Origin: Campylobacteraceae bacterium
Lineage (GTDB): Bacteria; Campylobacterota; Campylobacteria; Campylobacterales; UBA6016
Assembly: GCA_022758985.1 (NCBI GenBank)
Contig: JAEMQC010000058.1
Location: forward strand, 1-24,716
DNA: 24,716 nt
Reading direction: 5' to 3'
In this document: one piece after another, positions 14,116 to 22,448 of the stretch
How positions within the stretch are numbered: the first letter of the stretch is position 1
How the letters are laid out: each line of letters starts with the position of its first letter
Program-made: the position numbers and the translations under genes
The notes under the pieces: model-generated
What the model was told of the DNA's origin: nothing
The model's database searches: none
The model's input: the letters and a program-made list of their open reading frames with translations, nothing else

Positions 14116-15676
14116 CAAACTCTATCGCTCTAGTCTCCCTGATTACGCTGATTTTTATCTCGCCAGGATACTGAACGCTCTTCTCTACTTCGGAAGCAAT
14201 CTCTCTGGCTATCAACGTAGATTCGTCGTCGTTAACCAAAGAGGCGTTTACTATCACTCTTATCTCTTTGCCGGCTGCGATGGCGTAAGCATTTTTGACT
14301 CCGTTGTGAGCTAGGGCTATCTTTTCAAGCTCTTCCACTCTTTTTAGGAAGCTTTCAAGCACCTCTCTTCTGGCGCCCGGTCTAGCTGCAGACAAAGCGT
14401 CTCCAGTACAAACTGCGGCACACTCTATCGATTTTATCTCTTCTAGGCCATGATGCGCATATATTGCGTTTATGACAACCGGATGCTCTTTGTAGCGCTT
14501 GCATATGTCCGCCCCTAGGTCGACATGGCTACCCGAATAGTCATGTGTTAGCGCTTTTCCTATATCGTGCAAAAGCGCCGCTCTTTTCGCAAGCGCTTCG
14601 TCTCCTCCAAGTTCCGCAGCTATTATTCCGGCCAAATGGACAACCTCTAGCGAGTGCGCCAATGCGTTTTGTCCATAGCTCGCCCTATACTTTAGTCTTC
14701 CGATTAGCTTGATAAGCTCCGGATTCATAGGTCCGACACCCAGATCCATGACGATATTTTCGCCCTCTTCGTACATCTTCTCGTCAAATTCGCGCTTGAC
14801 TTTTTCGTATATCTCTTCTATCTTTGCCGGTTGTATCCTGCCATCCTCTATTAGAAGTTCGAGTGTCTTTGTGGCTATCGCCCTTCTTAGAAGATTGAAG
14901 CTGCTGACTATTATAGCGTTTGGCGTATCGTCTATTATGATATCGACGCCAAGCAGCATCTCGAGCACCTTGATGTTTCTACCCTCTTTGCCGATTATAC
15001 GCCCTTTTATCTCTTCGCTATTTATCGGCACAACGTTTATCAGCCTCTCGGCGGCAAACTCTCCGGCATATCTTGTCGTAGCTTGCGCTATTATATAGTT
15101 CGCTCTTTTTCTGGCTTCCGCTTTTGCCTCGGCTTCATATCGTCTTACTATATGTGCTATATCCTCGCGGCAAAGCTCTTCCGTTCTTTTGAGGACTATC
15201 TCTTTGGCCTCCTGCCTGGTAAGCCCGGCTCCATCCTCCGCTATCCTTAGCGCCTCTTCAGCTTTTTTTTCATAGTTTTTTCTTAGCCTCTCAAGCTCTT
15301 CTTTTTTGGCGACAATCTCTTGTTTTAGAGCATCTATCTCTTTTTTTTGCGCATCTATATTTTTGATTTCGCTTCTTATTTTTTCAGATAGGCTCTCTTC
15401 TTTTTTGGCAAGAAGATGTTGTTTTGTATCGTACTCGTTTTTTAACTTCGCAAGCTCAAGCTCTAGCTTCTTTCTGAATTCAAGCTCTAGATTTACCTCT
15501 TTTGCCTTTATTCCTTCTAGTTTTAGCTCGGCCTCGTGTTCTATAACCCTAGCTTTTGATTTTGCTTGCTCCACGTAAATTTGATATTTTGCCGAATCTA
15601 TTTTTTTTGCTATTAAAAATCCCGCCACTCCCGATGAGATTGCGGCGGCCGTAACCATTAACGCTGTTGTAAGCAT
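14108..15676 (-). CDS. rny: Ribonuclease Y
   Basis: RNase Y is a membrane-anchored endoribonuclease that starts mRNA decay. The 522-residue protein shows the full layout: an N-terminal membrane anchor (TTALMVTAAAISSGVAGFLIA), a long coiled coil (about 28-200, rich in KELE/KEEL), a KH domain with IIGKEGRNIKVLE (227-239) and an HD domain with RAALLHDIGKALTHD (365-379; metal-binding His-Asp at 370-371). Campylobacter has no RNase E, so this is likely a main decay enzyme, although RNase J also exists in the group. Its start lies inside the 3' end of the cyclo-ligase frame, so they are probably one operon. Confidence 0.96.
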   Translation of the reverse strand: MLTTALMVTAAAISSGVAGFLIAKKIDSAKYQIYVEQAKSKARVIEHEAELKLEGIKAKEVNLELEFRKKLELELAKLKNEYDTKQHLLAKKEESLSEKIRSEIKNIDAQKKEIDALKQEIVAKKEELERLRKNYEKKAEEALRIAEDGAGLTRQEAKEIVLKRTEELCREDIAHIVRRYEAEAKAEARKRANYIIAQATTRYAGEFAAERLINVVPINSEEIKGRIIGKEGRNIKVLEMLLGVDIIIDDTPNAIIVSSFNLLRRAIATKTLELLIEDGRIQPAKIEEIYEKVKREFDEKMYEEGENIVMDLGVGPMNPELIKLIGRLKYRASYGQNALAHSLEVVHLAGIIAAELGGDEALAKRAALLHDIGKALTHDYSGSHVDLGADICKRYKEHPVVINAIYAHHGLEEIKSIECAAVCTGDALSAARPGARREVLESFLKRVEELEKIALAHNGVKNAYAIAAGKEIRVIVNASLVNDDESTLIAREIASEVEKSVQYPGEIKISVIRETRAIEFAR

Positions 15677-16238
15677 TTTTTAGTCTGCCTTTTACGAAAA
15701 TTTTATTTGGTAATACTAGATAGTCGCAATATACGTCGTGCGGTTCGCCTATGCTCTCTTTTGAAAAACAGAAACTTCTTTGTACAAAAATCACATGCGG
15801 CCTATAGCCTAGAGAGCCAAAAAATCTATCATACATACCTTTGCCAAATCCGATTCTTCTGAAGCCGCAATCGACGCCTAAAGCAGGAACTATCGCTATA
15901 TCAATTTTTTTTATAAATTCAAGGGAATTATTACAACTCAAGATATTAAAAGCGCCTTGTTTTAAAGGCAACCTGTATTTTACTATCTTAAAGTTAATAT
16001 CCTCTATAAATGGGATATAAATGCGTTTTTTGTGCGTAAGTAGATTTTTTATCACTATTTTGACACTTGGCTCTATAGAAAGTGGCAAAAATAGTAAAAT
16101 ATTTTTAAAATCGCTTCCAGAGAGAAAATTCAAGAGATTTTTAGCGAAGCTCTTATCTTTATAATATACGCCTTTTTTTGCGGCATCGTTTAGCCGCTTT
16201 TTGCACTGCTGCCTAAAAACCGTTTTTTTATCTTGCAA
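15549..16238 (-). CDS. 5-formyltetrahydrofolate cyclo-ligase, with an out-of-frame tail over rny
   Basis: The enzyme converts 5-formyl-THF to 5,10-methenyl-THF using ATP. Landmarks are KKTVFRQQCKKRL, ILLFLPLSIEPSV, KRIYIPFIED, IDIAIVPALGVDCGFRRIGFGKGMYDRFF (the family signature with GFGKGxYDRF) and DVYCDYLVLPNKIFV. I start at the TTG at 16238, with GGAGGA about 5 bases upstream, rather than the TTG at 16250. The normal family end comes at NKIFVKGR; the last 45 or so residues are translated from rny's first 128 bases in another frame and look unlike the family. Losing one A from the AAAA before GGCAGACTAA would end the protein just before the rny ATG, so a homopolymer error or recent frameshift is possible. 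Confidence 0.88.
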   Translation of the reverse strand: MQDKKTVFRQQCKKRLNDAAKKGVYYKDKSFAKNLLNFLSGSDFKNILLFLPLSIEPSVKIVIKNLLTHKKRIYIPFIEDINFKIVKYRLPLKQGAFNILSCNNSLEFIKKIDIAIVPALGVDCGFRRIGFGKGMYDRFFGSLGYRPHVIFVQRSFCFSKESIGEPHDVYCDYLVLPNKIFVKGRLKNAYNSVNGYGRRNLIGSGGIFNSKKNRFGKISNLRGASKIKS

Positions 16239-16277
16239 AAAATCCTCCAAACTCCGCCAAATTAAGCCCTTAAAGTT

Positions 16278-16283
16278 TATAAT
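16278..16283 (+). promoter_or_regulatory. Sigma70 -10 for the lipoprotein-ftsY-radA-kefB operon
   Basis: A perfect TATAAT lies 33 bases before the ATG of the TlpA-like gene, in the divergent gap with the cyclo-ligase. The predicted leader is about 26 nt. Confidence 0.6.
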
Positions 16284-16316
16284 CTTTGGGCTGTAAAAAC
16301 AAAAATTGGACTAAAA

Positions 16317-16859
16317 ATGAAAAAAATAATCTCAATTGGGCTAGTCGGTATTTCATTATTTCTTTTCTCGGGCTGCGAAAAAAAGGGAGACATAAACTCT
16401 CTTGTGAGCACCAAAAATCTTGTCAAAAATATCGAGCTTACATCTATAGACGGACATAAAATTACAATGGTAAACACTGGTAGTGGCTTTGTTTTCGAGG
16501 GAGCAGAGGGTAAAACCGTACTTCTAAACTTTTTTGCCACCTGGTGTCCTCCATGCAGGGCGGAGATACCCCATCTCGTTGAGCTTCAGGAAAAATACAA
16601 AGACAAATTCACGGTGGTAGCGCTGCTACTTGAAGAGAATAAGAAAAACGAAGAGCTATCGGCGTTTATAAATGAACATAAAATCAACTACTTCGTATCA
16701 AACTCGCCTGCAAACTTCGAAGTGGCCGAGCTGTTTGGCGTAAAGGGTTTTCCTACTATGTATATGTTTGATAAAAGCGGGAGACAGAGAGCATTTTATC
16801 CAGGGGCTACGCCAAAAGAGATAATTGAGCAAGATCTTCTAAAAACGACGGGGCAATAG
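16317..16859 (+). CDS. TlpA-like thioredoxin-fold lipoprotein
   Basis: A 180-residue envelope protein. It has a lipoprotein signal peptide with lipobox LFSGC (lipidated C20), then a thioredoxin fold with LLNFFATWCPPCRAEIPHL (active-site C77 and C80) and the cis-proline loop GFPTMYMFD (P146). This is the TlpA/ResA pattern, normally a periplasmic thiol reductant for cytochrome c maturation or similar reduction. No cytochrome biogenesis genes are adjacent, so its client is open. It is the first gene of an operon, with ftsY 4 bases downstream. I recall the same lipoprotein-ftsY-radA order in C. jejuni. Confidence 0.92.
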   Translation: MKKIISIGLVGISLFLFSGCEKKGDINSLVSTKNLVKNIELTSIDGHKITMVNTGSGFVFEGAEGKTVLLNFFATWCPPCRAEIPHLVELQEKYKDKFTVVALLLEENKKNEELSAFINEHKINYFVSNSPANFEVAELFGVKGFPTMYMFDKSGRQRAFYPGATPKEIIEQDLLKTTGQ

Positions 16860-16863
16860 ACGG

Positions 16864-17748
16864 ATGTTTAAACTTCTAAAAAAATCGCTTCAAAAAACCA
16901 TATCGGCAATCACGCAAATCATAGGCGACAAGCGCGAAACGATAAGCAAAGAAGAGCTTGAAGAGATACTTATAACAAGCGACATCGAATATGAAATAGT
17001 CGAGCAGATACTGGATAGTTTGCCAAACTCCATCAATAAAATCTCTTTGCAAAATGCGCTTACGTCGGTCTTTTTGGATAAGCATATCAAGCCAGCAAAA
17101 GAGCTCTACTCGGCGAAACCCTTCGTCGATCTCATCATAGGTGTAAACGGAGCCGGAAAGACTACGACGATAGCAAAACTGGCAAATCTTGCCAAAAAAG
17201 ACGGTAAAAGCGTAATGCTGGGAGCTGGGGACACCTTCAGGGCGGCAGCCGTCGAACAGCTAGGCATATGGGCGAATAGACTAGGCGTCCTAGCCGTCAC
17301 GTCGAAGATAGGCGCAGACCCTTCGAGTGTCGCATACGATACGATAAATTCCGCCGTCTCAAAAGGCATAGACTACGCCATAATAGATACCGCCGGAAGG
17401 CTCCATACGCAAACAAATCTAGCCGAAGAGCTCAAAAAGATAGTGAGGGTATGCGAAAAAGCGATGCCAGGAGCTCCTCATAGAAAAATAGCCATCATAG
17501 ATGCGACGGCCGGCAGTTCGGCGATCAACCAGGCAAAAGCGTTTAACGAGATGATAGGACTCGACGCCGTAATAGTAACCAAGCTTGACGGAACCGCAAA
17601 AGGCGGCGCTATATTCTCGATAGTAAGAGAGCTTGGACTTCCCATATTATATGTCGGTGTCGGAGAAAAGCCTGACGATATAGAGTCGTTTGATACAAAA
17701 ACATTTGTAGACGAATTTGTTGGCGCAATCTTCAAAGAAGATAGCTAA
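16864..17748 (+). CDS. ftsY: Signal recognition particle receptor FtsY
   Basis: FtsY is the SRP receptor GTPase that hands ribosome-nascent chains to the translocon. The 294-residue protein consists of the N domain (1-85) and G domain: G1 GVNGAGKTTT (93-102), DTFRAAAVEQL, DTAGRLHT (175-182), the TKLDGTAKGG specificity motif (239-248) and GVGEKPDD near the C-terminus. It lacks the long acidic A domain of E. coli FtsY, as is usual outside the gamma group. The stop shares its last base with the radA ATG (TAATG). Confidence 0.97.
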   Translation: MFKLLKKSLQKTISAITQIIGDKRETISKEELEEILITSDIEYEIVEQILDSLPNSINKISLQNALTSVFLDKHIKPAKELYSAKPFVDLIIGVNGAGKTTTIAKLANLAKKDGKSVMLGAGDTFRAAAVEQLGIWANRLGVLAVTSKIGADPSSVAYDTINSAVSKGIDYAIIDTAGRLHTQTNLAEELKKIVRVCEKAMPGAPHRKIAIIDATAGSSAINQAKAFNEMIGLDAVIVTKLDGTAKGGAIFSIVRELGLPILYVGVGEKPDDIESFDTKTFVDEFVGAIFKEDS

Positions 17749-19091
17749 TGGCAAAACAAAAAACTCTCTTTGAGTGCCAAGCATGTGGATACCAAAGCGC
17801 AAAGTGGGTAGGTAAGTGCCCAAACTGCGGAGCATGGGAGAGTTTTCTTGAGGTCAAGGAAAAAGACCTTGAACTTATAAGCAAATCCCCTGTTGTAAGG
17901 GCGAAAAAAGCGGTATCCATCACAGACGTAGAAGAGAGCGCAATAGATAGGGTTCCAAGCGGAGACGATGAGTTTGATATAGCGCTTGGCGGCGGCATCG
18001 TCAAGGGCTCTTTGGTGCTTATAGGCGGTAGTCCTGGTGTCGGGAAATCTACGCTACTTCTAAAAATCGCTGGACTTCTCGCTTCAAAAAACAAAAAAAT
18101 ACTCTACGCCGCAGGCGAAGAATCAAACCAGCAGATAAAACAGAGGGCATCGAGGCTCGGAGCGGTCGACAAAAACTTATACATTCTGGGCGAAATAGAG
18201 ATAGGCGCAATACTAGACGAAGCCAGAGGCGGCGAGTACGAGCTAATAATCATCGACTCCATACAGACAATGTATTCTAGTGCGCTAGATTCGGCTCCGG
18301 GCAGCGTATCGCAGGTAAAAGAGATAACGTTCCAGCTTATGCGATATGCAAAAGAGCAAAATATCACCGTATTTATCATCGGTCACATAACAAAAGAGGG
18401 CTTTATTGCAGGCCCTAGAGTGCTTGAACATATGGTAGATACGGTGCTTTATTTTGACGGCGACGGCAGCAGTGACATAAGAATACTTCGCTCGTTTAAA
18501 AACAGATTTGGCTCGACGAGCGAAATAGGCATATTTGAGATGACATCGGAAGGGCTCGTAGCCGCCAAAAATATATCATCGAAATTTTTTAGCAGAGATT
18601 CAAAAAACCCTGGCTTTGCTATCACAGTACTGATGGAGGGGACAAGACCGCTTGCGGTAGAGGTGCAGGCGCTCGTATCCGAAAGCCCGTATCCAAATCC
18701 AAAACGCTCTACCAACGGCTTTGACAGCTCCAGACTTACGATGATACTGGCGCTTTTGGAGAGAAAATTAGGGCTTGCGCTAAGCCGCTACGACGTCTAC
18801 ATAAACATAGTCGGTGGTATAAAGGTGACAGAGCCGTCAATAGACCTCGCCATAATTGCGGCGATAGTCAGCAGCTTTAAAAACAGGCCGATAAACCCTG
18901 AAACGGTGTTTATAGGAGAAGTTAGCCTAACCGGAGACATTAGAGAGGTCTGTGCAATAGAAAACAGACTCAAAGAGGCCTCTTCACAAGGGTTCAAAAA
19001 GGCGCTCGTACCGAAGCTGCCGAAAAACATCAAAACAAACATCAAATGCTTCGAAGTAAACGAAGTTGCAAAACTTATAGATTGGATGTAG
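17748..19091 (+). CDS. radA: DNA repair protein RadA (Sms)
   Basis: RadA is a RecA-like branch-migration helicase acting in recombination repair. The 447-residue protein has a C4 zinc finger (C10, C13, C24, C27 in CQACG...CPNCG), a Walker A motif GGSPGVGKST (93-102), the RadA-specific KNRFGSTSEIG (251-261) and a Lon-protease-like C-terminal domain (about 290-447, including RYDVYINIVGGIKVTEPSIDLAI). The domain order and length are standard. It is coupled to ftsY by a one-base overlap and to the antiporter by a one-base gap. Confidence 0.97.
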   Translation: MAKQKTLFECQACGYQSAKWVGKCPNCGAWESFLEVKEKDLELISKSPVVRAKKAVSITDVEESAIDRVPSGDDEFDIALGGGIVKGSLVLIGGSPGVGKSTLLLKIAGLLASKNKKILYAAGEESNQQIKQRASRLGAVDKNLYILGEIEIGAILDEARGGEYELIIIDSIQTMYSSALDSAPGSVSQVKEITFQLMRYAKEQNITVFIIGHITKEGFIAGPRVLEHMVDTVLYFDGDGSSDIRILRSFKNRFGSTSEIGIFEMTSEGLVAAKNISSKFFSRDSKNPGFAITVLMEGTRPLAVEVQALVSESPYPNPKRSTNGFDSSRLTMILALLERKLGLALSRYDVYINIVGGIKVTEPSIDLAIIAAIVSSFKNRPINPETVFIGEVSLTGDIREVCAIENRLKEASSQGFKKALVPKLPKNIKTNIKCFEVNEVAKLIDWM

Positions 19092-19092
19092 G

Positions 19093-20703
19093 ATGCACGA
19101 AAATCAACTGTTTATAGTCTCCTTCATAATATTTTTTGCAATTATCCTGAATCTATTTCTAAAAAGAATAGGTATTAGCACTATTATCGGATACATCATT
19201 ACCGGCGTAGCGGCAAGGCAGTTTTTCGGTCTTACCGGAAGCGAGGAGTTAACCGCTATAGCCGAGTTTGGCGTCGTATTTTTGATGTTCATGATAGGGC
19301 TCGAGTTCTCTTTGGAAAAGCTAAGCTCTATGAAAAAAGAGGTTTTGGGGCTAGGCGGTCTGCAGGTTCTGGTTAGCGGGCTAATCTTTGGCTTCATACT
19401 CCATCATCTACTTGATTTTGACAAAAAAATAGCAGTGGCGCTCGGATTTACACTAGCTCTATCATCCACTACCATTATTTTGAAGATACTCCAAGAGACC
19501 GGCAAGATGGGCAGAAACCACGGCAGAAACTCCATCGGCATCTTGCTCATGCAAGATATAGCTGTCGTTCCAATCTTGATTCTAGTTACGATACTAGCCG
19601 ACACCTCCCAGGATCTAGGCACGCTCCTTTGGCATACAGGGCTAAATTCTATAGGCGGAATGATAGCTATCTACTTTTTTGGCAAATACGGAGTCTCTTA
19701 TTTTCTAAAACACGTTACCGGAGCCAAATCAAATGAACTGTTTATGATGGCTGTACTACTCATAGTTATAACCTCGGCAGCTATCGCACACTTCTTTCAC
19801 GTACCATATTCACTCGGCGCCTTCATCGCCGGTATTATTATCTCGGAGTCCGCATATAAGCATCAGATAGAGGCGGATCTTATCCCGTTTAGGGATTTGT
19901 TGCTTGGCGTATTCTTTTTGTCGATAGGCATATTGATTGACGTACATTTTCTAATCAAAAACATTCTGCTTATCGCTTTAATGACGATAGGGATTATGGC
20001 GGCTAAGACCGTAATTATCTTCTATCTTTCAAAGATGTTTAGATATTCGTCCAGAACCGCTATTAAAACCGCACTACTGCTGTCGCAAATAGGCGAATTC
20101 TCGTTCGTAATATTCGCATACGCCAAGAGCATCTCTCTTATCAGCGAGGAGCTGGCACAGACATTTATAGCCGTTGCTGCGCTCTCGATGATAATAACGC
20201 CGTTTTTGGCCAAGTATCTAGCCGAAATCTCCTATAGATTTACAAAAAGCAAAGATAGCGACATCATAGAAAGATCGTCCGCATACAAAAACCATGTCGT
20301 AGTTATCGGATTCGGAAATACAGGGAAAGCGGTAATAAGAAATCTTACGAATAACGGCTTCGAATATATAGCCGTAGAAAACCAAAGAGACCTCGTATAT
20401 GACGCACAGGCCAGAGGGCACAACGTAATATTCGGAAACGCAATGCAAAAAAATATGCTAGAGACGCTAAAAGTCAAAGAGGCGTCAGCCGTAGTCGTGA
20501 CGACAGACAAAGAGGAAGAGCTACTGACCATTTGCGAGGTAATAAGATTTAACTATCCAAAAGTAAACCTGGTGGCTAGAACAAAAAATGACAGAGAATA
20601 CAGATTGATAAAAGCTGCCGGCGTTGATTTGCTTGTTGATGAGAGCGAAGAGGTGGGTAAAAAATTGGTAGAGATGGCGTTAATGTGCAAAATACACAAA
20701 TAA
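19093..20703 (+). CDS. KefB-type monovalent cation:proton antiporter with TrkA-N domain
   Basis: A 536-residue inner-membrane CPA2 antiporter with about twelve hydrophobic segments in the first 385 residues. It includes the CPA2 motif LLMQDIAVVPIL (151-162) and GAFIAGIIISES. A cytosolic Rossmann domain follows, with VVVIGFGNTGKAVIRNL (402-418; GxGxxG) that binds NAD(H) in the Kef/TrkA family. It has no Kef-type glutathione-binding tail that I can identify, and whether it moves K+ or Na+ cannot be read. It is the last gene of the operon; its stop codon lies inside the terminator stem. Confidence 0.9.
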   Translation: MHENQLFIVSFIIFFAIILNLFLKRIGISTIIGYIITGVAARQFFGLTGSEELTAIAEFGVVFLMFMIGLEFSLEKLSSMKKEVLGLGGLQVLVSGLIFGFILHHLLDFDKKIAVALGFTLALSSTTIILKILQETGKMGRNHGRNSIGILLMQDIAVVPILILVTILADTSQDLGTLLWHTGLNSIGGMIAIYFFGKYGVSYFLKHVTGAKSNELFMMAVLLIVITSAAIAHFFHVPYSLGAFIAGIIISESAYKHQIEADLIPFRDLLLGVFFLSIGILIDVHFLIKNILLIALMTIGIMAAKTVIIFYLSKMFRYSSRTAIKTALLLSQIGEFSFVIFAYAKSISLISEELAQTFIAVAALSMIITPFLAKYLAEISYRFTKSKDSDIIERSSAYKNHVVVIGFGNTGKAVIRNLTNNGFEYIAVENQRDLVYDAQARGHNVIFGNAMQKNMLETLKVKEASAVVVTTDKEEELLTICEVIRFNYPKVNLVARTKNDREYRLIKAAGVDLLVDESEEVGKKLVEMALMCKIHK

Positions 20704-20719
20704 GCCCGGAGGCTTATTT
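20698..20719. terminator. Hairpin shared by the antiporter gene and the DUF465 gene
   Basis: AAATAAGCC-CGGA-GGCTTATTT is a perfect 9-bp stem with a 4-base loop. It includes the antiporter stop (TAA 20701-20703) and ends 5 bases from the DUF465 stop on the other strand. On the + strand the stem ends in TTT; on the minus strand it is followed by GTGTATTTTG. It can serve both convergent genes. Confidence 0.65.
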
Positions 20720-20724
20720 GGCGA

Positions 20725-20943
20725 TTATAGGTTGTTAGCCTTTTTGTATTCCATAATCATCCTGTAAGCTTCATCTTTTAAGTGAAGTTTTTCTTTTTTT
20801 AGTTTTTCAAGCTCGATGGTATCCATGTGCATACCATCTTTGTCTATTTTATCGTCAAGCTCGTTGTGTTTTTCAAAAATTTTTGCAAAGTGCGCATTTT
20901 CTACTTTTAGTTTTGAAACGATATCTCTATATTCGTGGAACAT
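20725..20943 (-). CDS. DUF465 (YdcH/SlyX-like) small coiled-coil protein
   Basis: A 72-residue protein with the DUF465 pattern: MFHEYRDIVSKLK, HFAKIFEKHNELDDKIDK, and LEKLKKEKLHLKDEAYRMI near the end. It probably folds as a helical hairpin or coiled coil; the function is unknown. GGGAG lies about 7 bases before the ATG. It is often near rpmB in Campylobacter as I recall; here argJ and the toxin-antitoxin remnant lie between them. Confidence 0.88.
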   Translation of the reverse strand: MFHEYRDIVSKLKVENAHFAKIFEKHNELDDKIDKDGMHMDTIELEKLKKEKLHLKDEAYRMIMEYKKANNL

Positions 20944-20973
20944 ATCTTCTCCCTTTAAATTTTGCTTAAAAGT

Positions 20974-20979
20974 ATTCTA
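20974..20979 (-). promoter_or_regulatory. Possible -10 for the DUF465 gene
   Basis: TAGAAT preceded by TTTG on the minus strand, in the 48-base gap after argJ and about 30 bases before the ATG. The spacing is good and there is no visible -35. Confidence 0.3.
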
Positions 20980-20991
20980 CAAAAAAGGCGC

Positions 20992-22182
20992 TTAAGTCCT
21001 ATAATCGGCGTTGATTTTGACGTATTCATATCCAAGGTCGCAGCCGTAAGCTGTAAAGCTCTCCTCACCAACCCCAAGGTCGCAGATAATCGCAAATTCA
21101 TCTTTTTTTAGTACATTTGCCGCTTTGGCCTCCATCTCTTTGTCAAAGCTTATTTCGCCCTTATTAAATACCGTCACATCTTCAAATGATATAACAAGAC
21201 TCTCATAGGCACACTCTACGCCGCTAGCGCCTATCGTAGAGGCTATTCTGCCCCAGTTTGGGTCGCATCCAAAAAGAGCTGTTTTGACCAGAGGCGAGTT
21301 CGAGAGGGCTTTTGCCGCTTTTTGGGCATCTGCGGCGCTTTTTGCACCTTTAACTCTAAAGGCGCATAGTTTCGTAGCCCCCTCTCCGTCTTTTACTATC
21401 GATGTCGCAAGGTTGTGCATTACGATTTTTAGCGCTTCTCTCATTGCCTCTTTGCTATATGCGCCGCTTTTTTTGTTGGCAAGCGCCATTACCGTGTCGT
21501 TTGTCGAGGTATCGCCATCCACGGATATTGCGTTGAATGTCGTGCGGCTAACCTCGGATAACAGCTCTTTTATGTCGGCTTTTGGCATATCGGCATCGGT
21601 CGCTATAAAGCACAGCATAGTTGCAAGGTTTGGATTTATCATCCCAGCGCCCTTTGCCATTGCTCCCACCTTGAAGCTTTGTCCGTCCTCTAGCTCCACT
21701 TTTAGCGCTATCTCTTTTTTCCATCTATCGGTCGTCATGATAGCCCTAGCCGCAGCGTCACCGTCTTTTATACTTAGGTCAAACTTGTCAAAAGTCGCAG
21801 CTATCTTCTCTTTTGGGAGTCTCACGCCTATTACGCCTGTAGAGCTCATCACCGGATTTTTGATTTGCGGAAACTTCGCTTGAAGCTTGCTAAGAAGCTC
21901 TTTTATATCCTCTACGCCCTTTGCGCCGGTCATTGCATTTGCGTTTTTGGCGTTTATTAGTACAAAGTTCGTCTGGAAATCTCCAAGCTCTTTAAAGTGG
22001 GCTATCGGAGCCGCTTGAAATTTGTTTTTGGTAAATACGGCGTCCACTTCACAGATGGCATCAGAGTATATGTACGCTACGTCAGGCTGGTCGTTGCCTC
22101 TCAGACCTGCGCTTACTCCGTTTGCGAAAAATCCTTCGGCCGCACATACGCCGCCATGAATAGGTAAAATTTTGAACATCAT
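20992..22182 (-). CDS. argJ: Bifunctional ornithine acetyltransferase / N-acetylglutamate synthase ArgJ
   Basis: ArgJ moves acetyl from N-acetylornithine to glutamate, the recycling step of arginine biosynthesis, and may also make acetylglutamate from acetyl-CoA. The 396-residue protein carries KGAGMINPNLATMLCF with the autocleavage/nucleophile threonine T188, and SVDGDTSTNDTVM near residue 220. The end has NPLVK-type segments (SNSPLVKTALFGCDPNWGRI). The start at 22182 has AAGGA 7 bases upstream and overlaps the stop of the 91-aa gene (ATGA). The full-length, intact motif set suggests an active enzyme. Confidence 0.96.
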   Translation of the reverse strand: MMFKILPIHGGVCAAEGFFANGVSAGLRGNDQPDVAYIYSDAICEVDAVFTKNKFQAAPIAHFKELGDFQTNFVLINAKNANAMTGAKGVEDIKELLSKLQAKFPQIKNPVMSSTGVIGVRLPKEKIAATFDKFDLSIKDGDAAARAIMTTDRWKKEIALKVELEDGQSFKVGAMAKGAGMINPNLATMLCFIATDADMPKADIKELLSEVSRTTFNAISVDGDTSTNDTVMALANKKSGAYSKEAMREALKIVMHNLATSIVKDGEGATKLCAFRVKGAKSAADAQKAAKALSNSPLVKTALFGCDPNWGRIASTIGASGVECAYESLVISFEDVTVFNKGEISFDKEMEAKAANVLKKDEFAIICDLGVGEESFTAYGCDLGYEYVKINADYRT

Positions 22183-22448
22183 ATAGTTATCCTTCTAATT
22201 TCTCTGTATAAATTTTTAAAAGCATTATTTGGCATTTCGCTTCTATCTAACGAGTCCTTAACATCTTGATACCATCTATCTAAAGACTCATTTTGTAGCA
22301 TTTTTTCACTCTTATCCTCAATAAGTCTGGTCCTACTATCAATGTCTGTAAGTTCAGTATCTATAACCATACTACACACATATAGTTTATTACAAAGTAG
22401 TTTTATATCATCGGTGCTAATCACATAGCGATAATCGTCGTAACCCAT
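22179..22448 (-). CDS. Hypothetical 89-aa protein between toxin remnant and argJ
   Basis: From the ATG at 22448 the frame encodes 89 residues; a TTG at 22454 is the only earlier start, as a TGA lies just above it. No good Shine-Dalgarno precedes either. The protein is charged and helical (DDIKLLCNKLYV, DSRTRLIEDKSEKML, DRWYQDVKDSLDR, NAFKNLYREIRRIT). I recognise no family. Its DNA is noticeably more AT-rich than argJ. It could be a true small gene, or the 3' remnant of a longer acquired gene, joined to argJ by a 4-base overlap. Confidence 0.5.
   Translation of the reverse strand: MGYDDYRYVISTDDIKLLCNKLYVCSMVIDTELTDIDSRTRLIEDKSEKMLQNESLDRWYQDVKDSLDRSEMPNNAFKNLYREIRRITI

Noticed and set aside
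14709..15098. 129-aa + strand ORF antisense to rny
   Set aside because: Serine/isoleucine-rich complement of RNase Y coding sequence, with no independent signal.
21284..21883. 199-aa + strand ORF inside argJ
   Set aside because: Long only because it is antisense to alanine/lysine-rich ArgJ codons; the sequence is Ser/Ala/Phe-rich shadow translation without motifs.
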